Below are positions 1 through 8,325 of a stretch of DNA of 64,000 nucleotides, piece after piece (the stretch's first letter is position 1; the number at the start of each line of letters is the position of its first letter). Source of the DNA: Kutzneria kofuensis (lineage in GTDB: Bacteria > Actinomycetota > Actinomycetes > Mycobacteriales > Pseudonocardiaceae); NCBI RefSeq assembly GCF_014203355.1, contig NZ_JACHIR010000001.1, positions 1,116,001 to 1,180,000 of the forward strand, written 5' to 3'. The notes beneath the pieces were generated by a model. That model ran no database searches. It had not been told where the DNA came from and was given only the letters and a program-made list of their open reading frames with translations. Position numbers and translations under genes: made by a program.

Positions 1-1
1 G

Positions 2-223
2 GTGCGGCTGTGGTACTCGACCAACGACGGCGCCAGCTGGCAGCAGGCGGCCGTGAGCGGCGCCGGCGGTCACTACCAGGTTCGCGTCGCCGATCCGGCC
101 CGGGGCGCTCTCGGGACGACCGGGTTCGTGTCGCTCCGGGTGGAGGCGTCGGACCTGGCGGGCAACCGGATGAACCAGACCGTGCTGCGCGCCTACGCGC
201 TCACCGACAAGCCGGTCGAATGA
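2..223 (+). CDS. C-terminal end of a secreted S8-type (subtilisin-like) peptidase, partial
   Basis: Only the last 73 residues are in the window; the gene begins upstream. The reading frame is open from the first base. The pattern WYSTNDGASW, a basic/aromatic strand, then VSLRVEASDLAGN and a closing QTVLRAYAL stretch is what I know from the C-terminal beta-sandwich of large actinobacterial S8 peptidases of about 1,100-1,250 residues. No catalytic residues can be seen, so the family call rests on the tail alone. It runs convergently into a Streptomyces-type subtilisin inhibitor, which fits a protease/inhibitor pair, and two hairpins separate them. Another extracellular protein with a similar tail domain remains possible. 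Confidence 0.55.
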   Translation: MRLWYSTNDGASWQQAAVSGAGGHYQVRVADPARGALGTTGFVSLRVEASDLAGNRMNQTVLRAYALTDKPVE

Positions 224-228
224 CACGG

Positions 229-257
229 CTCGACCGGGACAACATGTCTCGGTCGAG
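229..257 (+). terminator. Hairpin just after the protease stop codon
   Basis: A 13-bp stem (229-241 with 245-257) closes on a 3-nt loop. It has one G-T pair and is otherwise perfect. It starts 6 nt after the stop codon. There is no T-run, as usual for actinobacterial terminators. Confidence 0.6.
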
Positions 258-280
258 ACGGCGGGCCTAGCGACGAGCGT

Positions 281-316
281 GACGGGTGGTGCCACCCCTG
301 CCAGGCACCACCCGTC
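281..316. terminator. Perfect inverted repeat between convergent genes
   Basis: GACGGGTGGTGCC at 281-293 is repeated as its exact reverse complement at 304-316 around a 10-nt loop. It lies between the stop codons of the protease (plus) and the inhibitor (minus), so it probably serves as a two-way terminator. Confidence 0.7.
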
Positions 317-363
317 CGCACCCCGTCACCTGCCGGGGTTCGTCGTCCCCGATCCGCGAGGGC

Positions 364-795
364 TCACAGATCGAAGACGCTGCCGGTGCGCAGGCGCAGC
401 TTGCACTGGTTCGGGAACGTCTTCCGGTAGTCCACGGTCACCCCGTCCCACACCCCGGTGGCGCTGACGGTCACCGGGTCGTACAGGTCGCTTCCGGCCC
501 CGCACACCCCCTTCGCCGCGTCGCCGGGCAACCGGTCGAAGTCGCCCGCCGCGGCGGTGATGTCGCGGCATGCCGCCTCACCGTGCGGATGGTCCCCTCC
601 GACGGGATCGCACCGGAGCGTGCGAGCCTGTTTCCGCTCCTTGTCCCCGGCGCTCGTGACCGCCGTCAACTGCACATACTCCGTAAGGCTCTCCGTAAGG
701 CTCTGTCCGACCGCGAGCGGAACCGCACCAGCCGGCTGCTCCGCCATTACTCCACTCATGAGCACGATTGACGCAAACAAGAGTCGACACACCAT
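364..795 (-). CDS. Streptomyces subtilisin inhibitor (SSI)-like secreted protease inhibitor
   Basis: 143 residues. A short basic start plus a hydrophobic stretch (residues 2-18) reads as a signal peptide. The mature part has four Cys (near LRCDP, ACRDI, GVCGAG and NQCKL), which fits the two disulfides of the I16 SSI family, and the family end ...C...GSVF. The GVWDG and YDPV landmarks are in the expected order. In classical SSI the reactive bond precedes VYDPV. Here the loop reads CGAGSD-LYDPV, two residues longer, with Asp at the inferred P1 position, so the target protease may differ. I chose ATG 795 over the upstream TTG at 810 because GGGGAG sits about 7 nt before it. It is convergent with the protease remnant. 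Confidence 0.85.
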   Translation of the reverse strand: MVCRLLFASIVLMSGVMAEQPAGAVPLAVGQSLTESLTEYVQLTAVTSAGDKERKQARTLRCDPVGGDHPHGEAACRDITAAAGDFDRLPGDAAKGVCGAGSDLYDPVTVSATGVWDGVTVDYRKTFPNQCKLRLRTGSVFDL

Positions 796-1333
796 GCCAA
801 AACTCCCCAAACCTGTTCACCATCACGCCGGTATCCACGCCAGGAGCATCCGGAGCATCACCTCTTCGGCTGAGGTCCGCGCCTCTCGCACATCTTCACC
901 TGAACGGCCGGTCGAGGACCGCGGACGTCCACAGATCTGGTCACCGGGCGACTCGCGCACGCGGCTCACATGGCGCTTCCGCGCCACGTGTCAAATAATG
1001 GCATCCGCCGTCTATCACGGTGTGGCAACTGCCACCGCAAACGATCCGGCACCACCAGCCGCCGAACGGATGAACAATCGAAGCCGACGCGGTGACGGCC
1101 CGACATCGAACCACTACACCATTTCAGTGACAAATGCCCGACGTCATCACGACTTTCCGACATTCAACCACGTAGAATCGATTCAGCATGCGAACGTGAC
1201 ACCCAATCGCGTGGCGGCCCCCTGGTTAGTGGAGCGTGGACAGGGCAGCCTCATTTCCGTGACGACTCCAACGCTCAGCCGACCGCTCGGAGAGGACGCG
1301 CCAGGAGTACCCAGGCCGTCGGCGGATGCGAGC
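796..1333. other. Intergenic stretch, no gene recognised
   Basis: About 540 bases between the inhibitor start and the sigma-factor start. Codon-position bias is weak in all frames, and the part from about 1000 to 1200 is less GC-rich than its surroundings. It should hold the divergent promoters of both genes. I see no convincing operator. Confidence 0.4.
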
Positions 1334-1828
1334 ATGCCCACCCAGAAGCCTCCATCCTCCGCATACTGGATGGAATGCGCCCGAATACGTCAACAACTGG
1401 TCCGAGTGGCGGCACGACGATGCGTCGCACCCACCGAACCCGAGGACATCGTGCAGGAGGCGATCATCCGAGGCGCCGAGTTCGATCGACTGGACATGGA
1501 CCGTGTCCCCCAGTTCCTGACCAGACTGGTGACCCGCCTGTGCGTCGACGAGGCCCGTCACAATGCGGTCGTCAAGAAGATGGCAAGCCATCCCCGGCTC
1601 GTTCCGCAAAGCGCGGACGATCTCGTGGACGTCGTGTGCGACCACGCGGAGGCCCAGTGGCTCGCCTCCCGCCTGGAGGCATTTTCGCCGAAGGACCGGA
1701 AACTGGTTCTGATGTTGACGAGCGGATTCACCCGGAAGGAGATCGCCGAAGAACTCGGCACGACACCGCAGGGCACGCACTCCGCCCTCTACCGCATCCG
1801 CAAGAAGATGGTCGAGCGCTATGGCTGA
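1334..1828 (+). CDS. Sigma-70 family RNA polymerase sigma factor, ECF-like
   Basis: 164 residues from the chosen start. Region 2 is seen as EPEDIVQEAIIRGA followed by a helix ending VDEAR. Region 4 has the helix-turn-helix FTRKEIAEELGTTPQGTHSALYRIRKKM, where the first helix and the recognition helix are clear. The protein should direct core polymerase to a small set of promoters. No anti-sigma factor gene is next to it, unlike many ECF pairs; the following genes belong to a lanthipeptide locus on the other strand. The start is uncertain: ATG 1334 was chosen, but GTG 1259 (with a weak GGACAGGG upstream) and ATG 1370 are also in frame. The long open frame upstream of 1259 does not look coding. 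Confidence 0.75.
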   Translation: MPTQKPPSSAYWMECARIRQQLVRVAARRCVAPTEPEDIVQEAIIRGAEFDRLDMDRVPQFLTRLVTRLCVDEARHNAVVKKMASHPRLVPQSADDLVDVVCDHAEAQWLASRLEAFSPKDRKLVLMLTSGFTRKEIAEELGTTPQGTHSALYRIRKKMVERYG

Positions 1829-1841
1829 GGCGCCGCCGGCA

Positions 1842-2471
1842 CTACCCCTGACCCGGCGGGCCGGCGACCCGCAGCCCACGCAGGCCGTCGAGCAGCCACG
1901 CCGCCAGTTCCCCGGCCACCACGACCGAGTTTCCGTGATCGCCCAGGCCGGACACGCAGGTCGCGGCGGCCACCCCCGACAGCGGCGCGCTCACAGTCAG
2001 GATAAGGGCGAGATGCCAACCGCGGGAGGCCAATCTGACCACGGCGCCCATCGACGCCGCGCCGGCCAGCAGGAGCTCGATCAGCAGCAGCGCGGAGCCC
2101 GTGTGCCCCATCGGCGTCCAGGTCCCCGGGTCGGGCGGCATGAGCCGCCGTTGCTCGGCGACCCCCAGTTCGAGCATCTCCCGAACCGGGCGGTCGCCCC
2201 GCCCCGGCAGGCCGTCGCCGTCGCGGTGGGCCAGCGTGAAGTCCCGGACGGCGTCCGCGGCCAGCGACAGCACGGCCGCGGCCAGCATCGAGACGATCGC
2301 GAACGCGGTGCCACGACCGATGAGCGCGGCGTCGAGACCGCCGACGAGCATCGCGGGCGACACCGCCGCGGCGACGGCCGGGAGCGCGTCACCGACACGG
2401 ACGATCAGCGGCAGGCCAGGGGCCGACAGTGCCAAGGGACCGAGCAGACCGCCAAGCGGTCGGCGGAACAT
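1842..2471 (-). CDS. Small multi-pass membrane protein of unknown function, lanthipeptide locus
   Basis: 209 residues with about four hydrophobic segments (near residues 18-50, 58-75, 125-150 and 155-170) separated by a charged loop rich in Arg/Asp. I do not recognise a family. A good ribosome-binding site (GGAGG, 6 nt before ATG 2471) supports the start. It is the last gene of a minus-strand set of LanKC, precursor peptide and this protein, and lies 38 nt beyond a strong hairpin after the precursor, so its expression may be reduced by partial termination. Its position suggests export of, or immunity to, the peptide. That is inference only, because it has no ATP-binding cassette and no protease motif. 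Its 3' end almost touches the sigma-factor gene on the other strand. Confidence 0.6.
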   Translation of the reverse strand: MFRRPLGGLLGPLALSAPGLPLIVRVGDALPAVAAAVSPAMLVGGLDAALIGRGTAFAIVSMLAAAVLSLAADAVRDFTLAHRDGDGLPGRGDRPVREMLELGVAEQRRLMPPDPGTWTPMGHTGSALLLIELLLAGAASMGAVVRLASRGWHLALILTVSAPLSGVAAATCVSGLGDHGNSVVVAGELAAWLLDGLRGLRVAGPPGQG

Positions 2472-2508
2472 CGTTGTCCTCCAGGGAATGTCCGAGTGAC
2501 CAACGGGG

Positions 2509-2541
2509 TGGGAGCGGCGCGGTCGGTGCGCGCCGCTCCCA
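2509..2541 (-). terminator. Hairpin after the precursor-peptide gene
   Basis: A perfect 12-bp stem (2509-2520 with 2530-2541) has a 9-nt loop. It lies 38 nt after the stop of the 44-residue precursor and before the membrane protein. This is the arrangement seen when a precursor transcript is made in excess of downstream genes. Confidence 0.65.
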
Positions 2542-2578
2542 GCCCCTACTGCGTCAGCTTCCGGGTGAGGTCATCGGC

Positions 2579-2713
2579 CTACAGGCACACCCCGCCACCC
2601 AGGATCACCGAGATCCAGATGTGGTCGCACCCATGGCCGCACCCGTGGTCGCACGGGTCGCCGCAGCACCCCGGCGCCGACTCGAGCCCCTGAAGGGCGA
2701 GCACGTTCTCCAT
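2579..2713 (-). CDS. Candidate class III lanthipeptide precursor, Cys/His-rich core (44 residues)
   Basis: Short gene found by eye downstream of LanKC. The leader reads MENVLALQGLE, matching the hydrophobic-x-x-LQ helix that class III synthetases recognise. The following 33 residues hold six Cys (16, 17, 21, 25, 29, 43), three His (23, 27, 31) in a repeated CDHGCGHGCDH block, and then a hydrophobic end with IWIS and GGGVCL. Only two Ser (12, 35) and no Thr are present, so at most one or two lanthionine-type rings are possible, for example Ser35 to Cys43 or to one of the upstream Cys. That is unlike SapB-type cores, which are Ser-rich. A strong RBS (GAAGGAGA, 7 nt before ATG) supports translation. 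Hairpins lie on both sides. It may be a metal-binding or disulfide-bearing peptide rather than a standard lanthipeptide. Confidence 0.75.
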   Translation of the reverse strand: MENVLALQGLESAPGCCGDPCDHGCGHGCDHIWISVILGGGVCL

Positions 2714-2744
2714 CTGTTGTCTCCTTCGTCGAATCGGAAATCCG

Positions 2745-2791
2745 CCAGCGTCACGCGCTGGAGGTCGGTGGGCCGGCGCGATCCGCGCCGG
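2745..2791 (-). terminator. Two small hairpins between LanKC and the precursor gene
   Basis: An 8-bp perfect stem (2773-2780 with 2784-2791, 3-nt loop) and a 6-bp stem (2745-2750 with 2756-2761) fill the 97-nt gap after the LanKC stop. They may set the ratio of precursor to enzyme message or shield the 5' end of the precursor transcript. Confidence 0.4.
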
Positions 2792-2812
2792 GCCGTCGGG
2801 CGCCGATCGCGC

Positions 2813-5401
2813 CTAGAGGAACGGCAGCAGCGTGCCTTCGCCGCCGCCGGCCAGGGTCATCGCGCGCAGCACGCCCGCTCCGCCCGTCGCGAAGTCCATC
2901 GACAGGCGCAGCGAGTGGCTGCCCGGAAACGCCAGCGCGCCCAGGTAGTGGGTGCCGTGCAGGGAGAGCAGGAGGGTCCGATGGCGGTGCAGGGCCCGCT
3001 CGGTGTCGGCGTCCGCGCCACGGCGCAGCAGAACCGCCAACGCGCCGAGCATGCCGGCCCGTCCCGAGAACAGCCCGGCCTCGGACACGAACTCGGCCCC
3101 GCACGACCGTTCCAGCACCGGCAGGTCCGGCGCGCACGCCGCCTCGGGCAGGTAGCTGACGATCATGTCGCCGACGAGTGCGAAGCCGGCCGAGCCCGCG
3201 GCGAGGCTCGACGACGGGCGCCGGCCCACCGGCACGGGCGCCGATCCGTCGGATCCGTAGCCGCAGATGGCGAGATCACGGCACAGCGCCTGTTCCGCCA
3301 GCCGCAGCCAGGACCGGTCCAGCGTGTACTCGTACAGGCGCAGGAAGAACAACGCCGGTCCGGTCCAGCCGCGCAGCAGCCCGACGGCGGCGTGCGGGCG
3401 CGGCCTCGTCTCGGCGAGCTGCTCCGCCAGCCGCTCGCCGATGGCCATCGCGTCGGCGGCGAGCGCCGCGTCCCGCCAGGTCCGGCCCAGGTGCAGAAGG
3501 TTGAGGCCGATGCCGGCGAGCCCGCCGCCGAGCCCGTGGTCGCGGCCGGCGAGGACCAGCGGCACCGCCGCCTCCACCAGCGCCGCCGCCTCCGTCCGGT
3601 GACCGAGGAAGTCCAGCACGAAGGCGACGCCGTGGGCACCGTCGTAGAAGCCCGCACGCCGAACCGGTTCCCGGCGCACCGCGTCCAGCAGCCACTGCTC
3701 GTACTGGGGATGACGGCCGCCGCCGCTGACCGCGATCGTGTGCAGCACGCCGGCCGCGCCGTAGGCGAAGCACGTGCCGCCGAGCGAGAACTGCTCGATG
3801 TCGCCGGGGAACAACCGGTCCTGCCGCTCCGGCGTCGCACTCGCCCTGATCGCCTCGACCACGGAGTCGCGCAGCGCCGTCCAGCAGAATTCGGGCAGGG
3901 CGGCGCCGCCCTGCACGGCCTCGGCCACCATGCAACCGGGGTCGTTCGGTTCGCACGCGTCCGCGACCGGCGCCGGGGGCAGCGCGGCCTGGTTCGGGTC
4001 GAGTTCGGCGAGTATCTCCTCGACGTAGCCCGCGGGCACCGGAAACCGTCGCCGGACGAAGTCACCGTGGGTTCGCAGCTTCGCGGGAGCCAGCGCGGTC
4101 AGGGTGGTCATCGGCAGGAACATCCACAGCCGCAACGCCGCGAGCGCGTAGTCGTCGATGGCGAAACCCGTGCGGTCGGCCGGGGCGCCGAAGCCGGGCG
4201 CCCCGAACGCCGGCCGGCGTTGCCGGACGCCGATGTCGAAGGCCAGCTCGAAGTCCACCAGCGACACGGAGTCGTCGATGTCGACCAGGATGTTGCCCGG
4301 ATGCAGGTCGGCGAAGACGATGCCCCGGTCGTGGATGTCGGACAGCAGCCGCGCGACTCCCGACAGCACGTGCAGTGCCCGCCGGGTGTACGAGCGCAGC
4401 TCGTGTGAGGATGCCTCACGTTGTTGGCACGGGTACTCGTCGACCAGCCACTGGGCCAGGCTCCGCCCCGGTATGTGCTGCATCACCAGGAAGTCGTGCT
4501 CCCACATGGCCAGGTAGTCCCGCAGCTCCGGCACGCCGTCGATGCCCGCGAGGCGCTCGAGCATCCGGCCCTCGTGGTAGAGCCGGTGCACCGCGTCCGT
4601 GCCGTCCCACTCCATGGCGGCCAGTGGCCGCGCCTCCTTCAGCACGACCAGGTCGCCGCCGTCGGCCGGCCGGGCCAGGTAGACGCCGCCGGCGTTGGAG
4701 AAGTGCAGTGCCTGCTCCACGTGGTACGGGTAGTCGACCGTCGCCGCCCCCCGGCGCACATCGAGCTGGGGTAACAGGATCGCGGGCAGCGGCACCCAGT
4801 CCGGGGGGCGGAACAGGGGTTCACGCCGGTCGGGCACCAGCCTTCCGTCGGGTCTGCGCAGGGCCGGCACCGGCCGGCCCGACTCGTCGGACGTCCACAG
4901 CTCGACGAAGGCTCCGTAGCGCACGTACAGCGGCCCCTCGCCGTAACGCAGGTCGGACAGGATGTACGGGCCGCGTTCCCCGACCAGCGCCAGCGAGAGA
5001 TCGACGAGGATCCGGCCCAGCTCCCGCTCGTCGACCGGGTAGATCGTGATGAACTTCCCGCTCGAGGAGCGCGGCGCGTACTTCGAGTTCCGCGCCACCA
5101 AGGCGTTCTTGCTGGTGATGAACTTGAACGGCACGCCACGCGGCAGGCAGTAGTCCGCCACCGTCGCGAGCACTCGCGCCGCGTTCTTGGGCACGGCCGA
5201 GACGTGCACCTTCCAGCCCTGCTCGGGCCCGCTGTGCTCGGCGGGGCGCAGGACGGACCAGACACCGGATCGAGAACGCTCCCATCCGGGCGGGCAGGAA
5301 CCCGCCGGCACATCGAACGAGTCGCCGTCACCACCCCAGTTCGCCGGGGTTTCGTAGAACTGCGGATCCTCAAGGCAGAAAGCCTCGTAGCGCATATCCA
5401 T
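2813..5401 (-). CDS. lanKC: Class III lanthionine synthetase, LanKC type
   Basis: 862 residues, normal for the family. Order: N-terminal phosphoSer/Thr lyase region (about 1-220), Ser/Thr-kinase-like domain (about 235-470), and LanC-like cyclase region (about 500-862). Kinase residues are visible: Lys255 in VVLKEAR, Asp365 and Asn370 in FADLHPGNILV, and the metal-site Asp383 in VDFELAF (DFG replaced by DFE). The cyclase part lacks the Cys-Cys-His zinc ligands of class I/IV enzymes, which is why I call class III. It phosphorylates and eliminates Ser/Thr of a precursor and forms (methyl)lanthionine or labionin rings in the cytoplasm. Its obvious partner is the 44-residue peptide gene 99 nt downstream. 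No dedicated ABC transporter or leader peptidase lies nearby. Confidence 0.92.
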   Translation of the reverse strand: MDMRYEAFCLEDPQFYETPANWGGDGDSFDVPAGSCPPGWERSRSGVWSVLRPAEHSGPEQGWKVHVSAVPKNAARVLATVADYCLPRGVPFKFITSKNALVARNSKYAPRSSSGKFITIYPVDERELGRILVDLSLALVGERGPYILSDLRYGEGPLYVRYGAFVELWTSDESGRPVPALRRPDGRLVPDRREPLFRPPDWVPLPAILLPQLDVRRGAATVDYPYHVEQALHFSNAGGVYLARPADGGDLVVLKEARPLAAMEWDGTDAVHRLYHEGRMLERLAGIDGVPELRDYLAMWEHDFLVMQHIPGRSLAQWLVDEYPCQQREASSHELRSYTRRALHVLSGVARLLSDIHDRGIVFADLHPGNILVDIDDSVSLVDFELAFDIGVRQRRPAFGAPGFGAPADRTGFAIDDYALAALRLWMFLPMTTLTALAPAKLRTHGDFVRRRFPVPAGYVEEILAELDPNQAALPPAPVADACEPNDPGCMVAEAVQGGAALPEFCWTALRDSVVEAIRASATPERQDRLFPGDIEQFSLGGTCFAYGAAGVLHTIAVSGGGRHPQYEQWLLDAVRREPVRRAGFYDGAHGVAFVLDFLGHRTEAAALVEAAVPLVLAGRDHGLGGGLAGIGLNLLHLGRTWRDAALAADAMAIGERLAEQLAETRPRPHAAVGLLRGWTGPALFFLRLYEYTLDRSWLRLAEQALCRDLAICGYGSDGSAPVPVGRRPSSSLAAGSAGFALVGDMIVSYLPEAACAPDLPVLERSCGAEFVSEAGLFSGRAGMLGALAVLLRRGADADTERALHRHRTLLLSLHGTHYLGALAFPGSHSLRLSMDFATGGAGVLRAMTLAGGGEGTLLPFL

Positions 5402-6206
5402 CCAAAAACCTTCTCTTCAACGGTGAATGCCCCGACAAGGTTCCGGGCGCCACCGCGCGAGCAGTTCCACAAGAACGCGTGCCGCAACCGACCTCGGCAG
5501 GCGAGGACATGCCCCCGCGACCCACCGCGCCCTTCGTTTCCCCACGAAGCACAACGGGTGCAACTCTCGCAGATAAAATTCGTTTCACACGCCTGCCATG
5601 CGGGTGAACCGGCGCTCTCGGCCACACGGGGGACACCCGCTCGCCCTAAACCCGGACGCGACCGTCACTCGGCGGTAACCCAAAGGAAACGCCCGGAGCA
5701 CCGCAAACGCGGCGCGAGTCGCCACAATTCGGCAATTACATGAGAAATATTCGCGTCTAACATGAGCGGATTTCGTGTTATCCGGCCGGACCGGCGCGGA
5801 CATTGACCCGAACAGCAGTTGACCAATCACCCTCGCGGCCGTTGCCCCGCACCCGGAGTACCGCCAACATGAACGAGGCTCGATTTGATCGACCAGACGG
5901 AGCAACCGGCTGACGCCATCTGGCCCCTACCCGTGGCGTGGCGTTCACCGGGAACGGGTGAACCTCCAACCGGAATTCACCGCGCCGAGTACCGCAGGTC
6001 AACGGGCACGGCACCGTCTTTCCATCGGGCGCAGCGGGGATCGGCCGCTCACCTCCGAACAACGAGCGGCGGCGAACCCCGCGCATGCGAAAACATGACA
6101 GGCGAAGTGGATACATGAGCAAAACAACACTCGAAGCCCACACCATTCAATCCGCGACATCACCATCGAGGAGGTGCCAGCAGGAAGGCCGAGGTGGCAT
6201 ACACAC
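5402..6206. other. Long divergent intergenic region, no gene recognised
   Basis: About 800 bases between LanKC (minus) and the SDR (plus). It is less GC-rich than the genes around it, with AT-rich patches near 5570-5600 and 5730-5790. Open frames here have no codon bias and no start-linked ribosome-binding site. It should contain two divergent promoters. I could not identify an operator. Confidence 0.4.
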
Positions 6207-7070
6207 ATGAACAAGAAATGGGCGGCGGCCCTGGTCACGGGCGCCACCGACGGCATCGGCTGCGCCGTGGCGCACCGACTGGCGGGTCTGGTCGACACCC
6301 TCCTGATACACGGCCGGTACCCGACCAGCCTGATGGAGCTGGCGGCGTCGCTGGCGCCCGCCAACCCGGGGACGACGATCATCCCGCTCAAGGCCGACCT
6401 GGCCAGCCTCGCCGAGGTCCGCTACATGATCAATCGGGTGTGCGGCAGCCTGGACCGGCTCGACATCCTCGTCAACAACGCGGCCACCGCCGGCATCTAC
6501 CCGAGAACGCTGTCCGGTGACGGGCACGAGATGACGCTCCAGGTGAACTACCTCGCCCCGGTGATGCTCACCGCCGGCCTGTTCCCACTGCTCACCACCC
6601 CCGCGCCGAGCCGGATCGTCAACGTGGTCTGCAGTCCCCAGCGCAACGTCAAGCTGCGCTGGCACGACATGTCGCTGGAACACCGCTACCACCCGGTGAC
6701 GGCCTACGCCCAGTCCAAGCTGGCGCTCACGCTGCACACCGCCGGCCTGGCCGACATCCTGGCCGACAGTTCGTGCAGCGCCGTGTCCGTCGACCCCGGA
6801 ACGGCGGACACGAAGCTGCACCGCCGGGCGTTCGGCTGGCCGGCCGGGCCCGTCGCGGCCGCCGCGGACTGCGTGCTGTACGCCATCACGGCGTCCACCG
6901 GCGTCAAGGGTTCCTACTTCGAACAAAAGCTGCGGACCGAGCCTCCGGCCGAACACTCGAGTCCGCATGTCCAGCGGCACCTTGACCGGATCACGGCTAA
7001 CATGCTGAACATCCACCTGCCTTGGGTCGACATGGTCTACAGCCCCTTGACGAAGACATCCGCGAGCTGA
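6207..7070 (+). CDS. Short-chain dehydrogenase/reductase (SDR)
   Basis: 287 residues. Rossmann motif TGATDGIG near residues 11-18, NNA motif (LVNNAATAG) near 90, and the catalytic pair in YAQSK near residues 170-174. The usual catalytic Ser position is occupied by the VVCSPQ segment. It should carry out NAD(P)H-dependent carbonyl or enone reduction, or the reverse oxidation, in the cytosol. It resembles retinol-dehydrogenase/protochlorophyllide-reductase-like classical SDRs. It lies between the lanthipeptide synthetase and the regulator of the type II PKS and could serve either system; the sequence does not decide. ATG 6207 was preferred over GTG 6174 because GAGGTGG lies about 10 nt upstream and the TGxxxGIG motif then starts at the usual distance. 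Confidence 0.8.
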   Translation: MNKKWAAALVTGATDGIGCAVAHRLAGLVDTLLIHGRYPTSLMELAASLAPANPGTTIIPLKADLASLAEVRYMINRVCGSLDRLDILVNNAATAGIYPRTLSGDGHEMTLQVNYLAPVMLTAGLFPLLTTPAPSRIVNVVCSPQRNVKLRWHDMSLEHRYHPVTAYAQSKLALTLHTAGLADILADSSCSAVSVDPGTADTKLHRRAFGWPAGPVAAAADCVLYAITASTGVKGSYFEQKLRTEPPAEHSSPHVQRHLDRITANMLNIHLPWVDMVYSPLTKTSAS

Positions 7071-7296
7071 CCGGGCGAGCCCTGCCCGCCGAACACCACA
7101 CCAGCGGGAGTCGACAGGGAGGGTCGACTCCCGCCTGGACGGTGTCCTTGCCACCCGTCCACCGGGGTGCGGCACGCCTACCTTGTCGGATGACCCACCG
7201 GTTGGGAATAGCAGCCCGTGGCGCAAGGACGTCAGATGCGACTTTTCGCCTCCGGTGACCGCCCTGCCGGGCCACACGTACCCCGAGGATCAATGC

Positions 7297-8325
7297 ATGC
7301 TCGAGATTGTTGGCCTCGATGCCACCGCCGAGGCGGTGTACGAAGCACTCGTAGACAACCCACCGCTGACGGTTGAAGAGGTGAGCGGCACTACCACCCT
7401 GGACCGAACACGCGTCCACGACGCGCTGAACACGTTGGAGGACAATGGACTGGTCATGCGCACCGAGGGGAACTCACAGGTGTTCACCGCGACTCCCCCC
7501 GACGTCGCGCTCGAGGTGCTGCTGCTGGAACAGCAGGAGCGGATCAAGCGCACCCGGCTGTTCATGGAGCAGCTGGCCGCCCGGTACCGCCGCGCGGCGG
7601 CCGGCCGCAATCCCGCCGACCTGATCGAGGTGATCTCCGGCCGGCACGCGGTCGCCCAGCGCGTCGAGCAGATCCTGCGCAGCACCAGCACCGAGGTCCG
7701 CTTCATCGACAAGCAGCCCTATGTGATAGCCCCGGAGATGCTGGCTCCCGTCGAGGCGGAGATGCTGCGCCGGGGCGTTCCCTACCGCGGCCTCTACGAT
7801 CCGGTCGGACTGTCCACTCGCGACATCCAGACCGAGATCGAACCCGCGATCGCCCAGGGGGAGCAGGCGCGGGTACTGGCGGAGGCGCCCATCAAGCTGA
7901 TCCTGGCCGACCGGCGGCTCGCGCTGCTGCCGCTGCGATCCGATCCGCACGCGATCGAGTCGGTGCTGGTCGTGCACCCGTCCGCGCTGCTGGAGGCGTT
8001 GGACGCGCTGTTCGAGACCCTCTGGCGCACCGCACTGCCGCTGCCGCCGGTCGGCGGCAAGGTCGCCGACGAGGCCCACGGGCTGCCGCAGGAGGACGCC
8101 CGCCTCGTCGCCCTGCTGACCGCGGGCCTGCCGGACCGGATCATCGCCCGCCAGCTGGGCCTGTCCTACCGGACCTTCCAGCGCCGGATCGGCGGTCTGC
8201 TGGAACGGCTGGGGGTTCGCACCCGTTTCCAGGCCGGCCTGCAGGCGTCCTTCCGCGGGCTGGTCCCGCCGCCGGACGAGCACGCCGACCCGAAGCCGAC
8301 GCCGCAGGAATCGCCCCGGCAGTGA
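7297..8325 (+). CDS. Transcriptional regulator, TrmB-type N-terminal HTH plus LuxR-type C-terminal HTH
   Basis: 342 residues. The N-terminus (LDATAEAVYEALVDNPPLT...) is a winged-helix domain of the TrmB/MarR kind (about residues 5-70). A middle region of about 170 residues resembles the phospholipase-D-like sensor part of actinobacterial TrmB regulators. The C-terminus (LLTAGLPDRIIARQLGLSYR, then FQRRIGGLLERLGVRTR) is a LuxR-type helix-turn-helix at about residues 268-325. Such two-HTH regulators are common next to RiPP and polyketide clusters. It reads into a coupled small ORF and then the minimal PKS, so it probably controls those genes or the lanthipeptide genes. ATG 7297 was chosen because the winged helix begins there; the frame is open back to 7183. 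Confidence 0.8.
   Translation: MLEIVGLDATAEAVYEALVDNPPLTVEEVSGTTTLDRTRVHDALNTLEDNGLVMRTEGNSQVFTATPPDVALEVLLLEQQERIKRTRLFMEQLAARYRRAAAGRNPADLIEVISGRHAVAQRVEQILRSTSTEVRFIDKQPYVIAPEMLAPVEAEMLRRGVPYRGLYDPVGLSTRDIQTEIEPAIAQGEQARVLAEAPIKLILADRRLALLPLRSDPHAIESVLVVHPSALLEALDALFETLWRTALPLPPVGGKVADEAHGLPQEDARLVALLTAGLPDRIIARQLGLSYRTFQRRIGGLLERLGVRTRFQAGLQASFRGLVPPPDEHADPKPTPQESPRQ

Noticed and set aside
458-1333. Upstream part of the long frame that ends in the sigma factor
   Set aside because: It overlaps the inhibitor gene on the other strand, lacks codon bias and adds nothing to the sigma fold.
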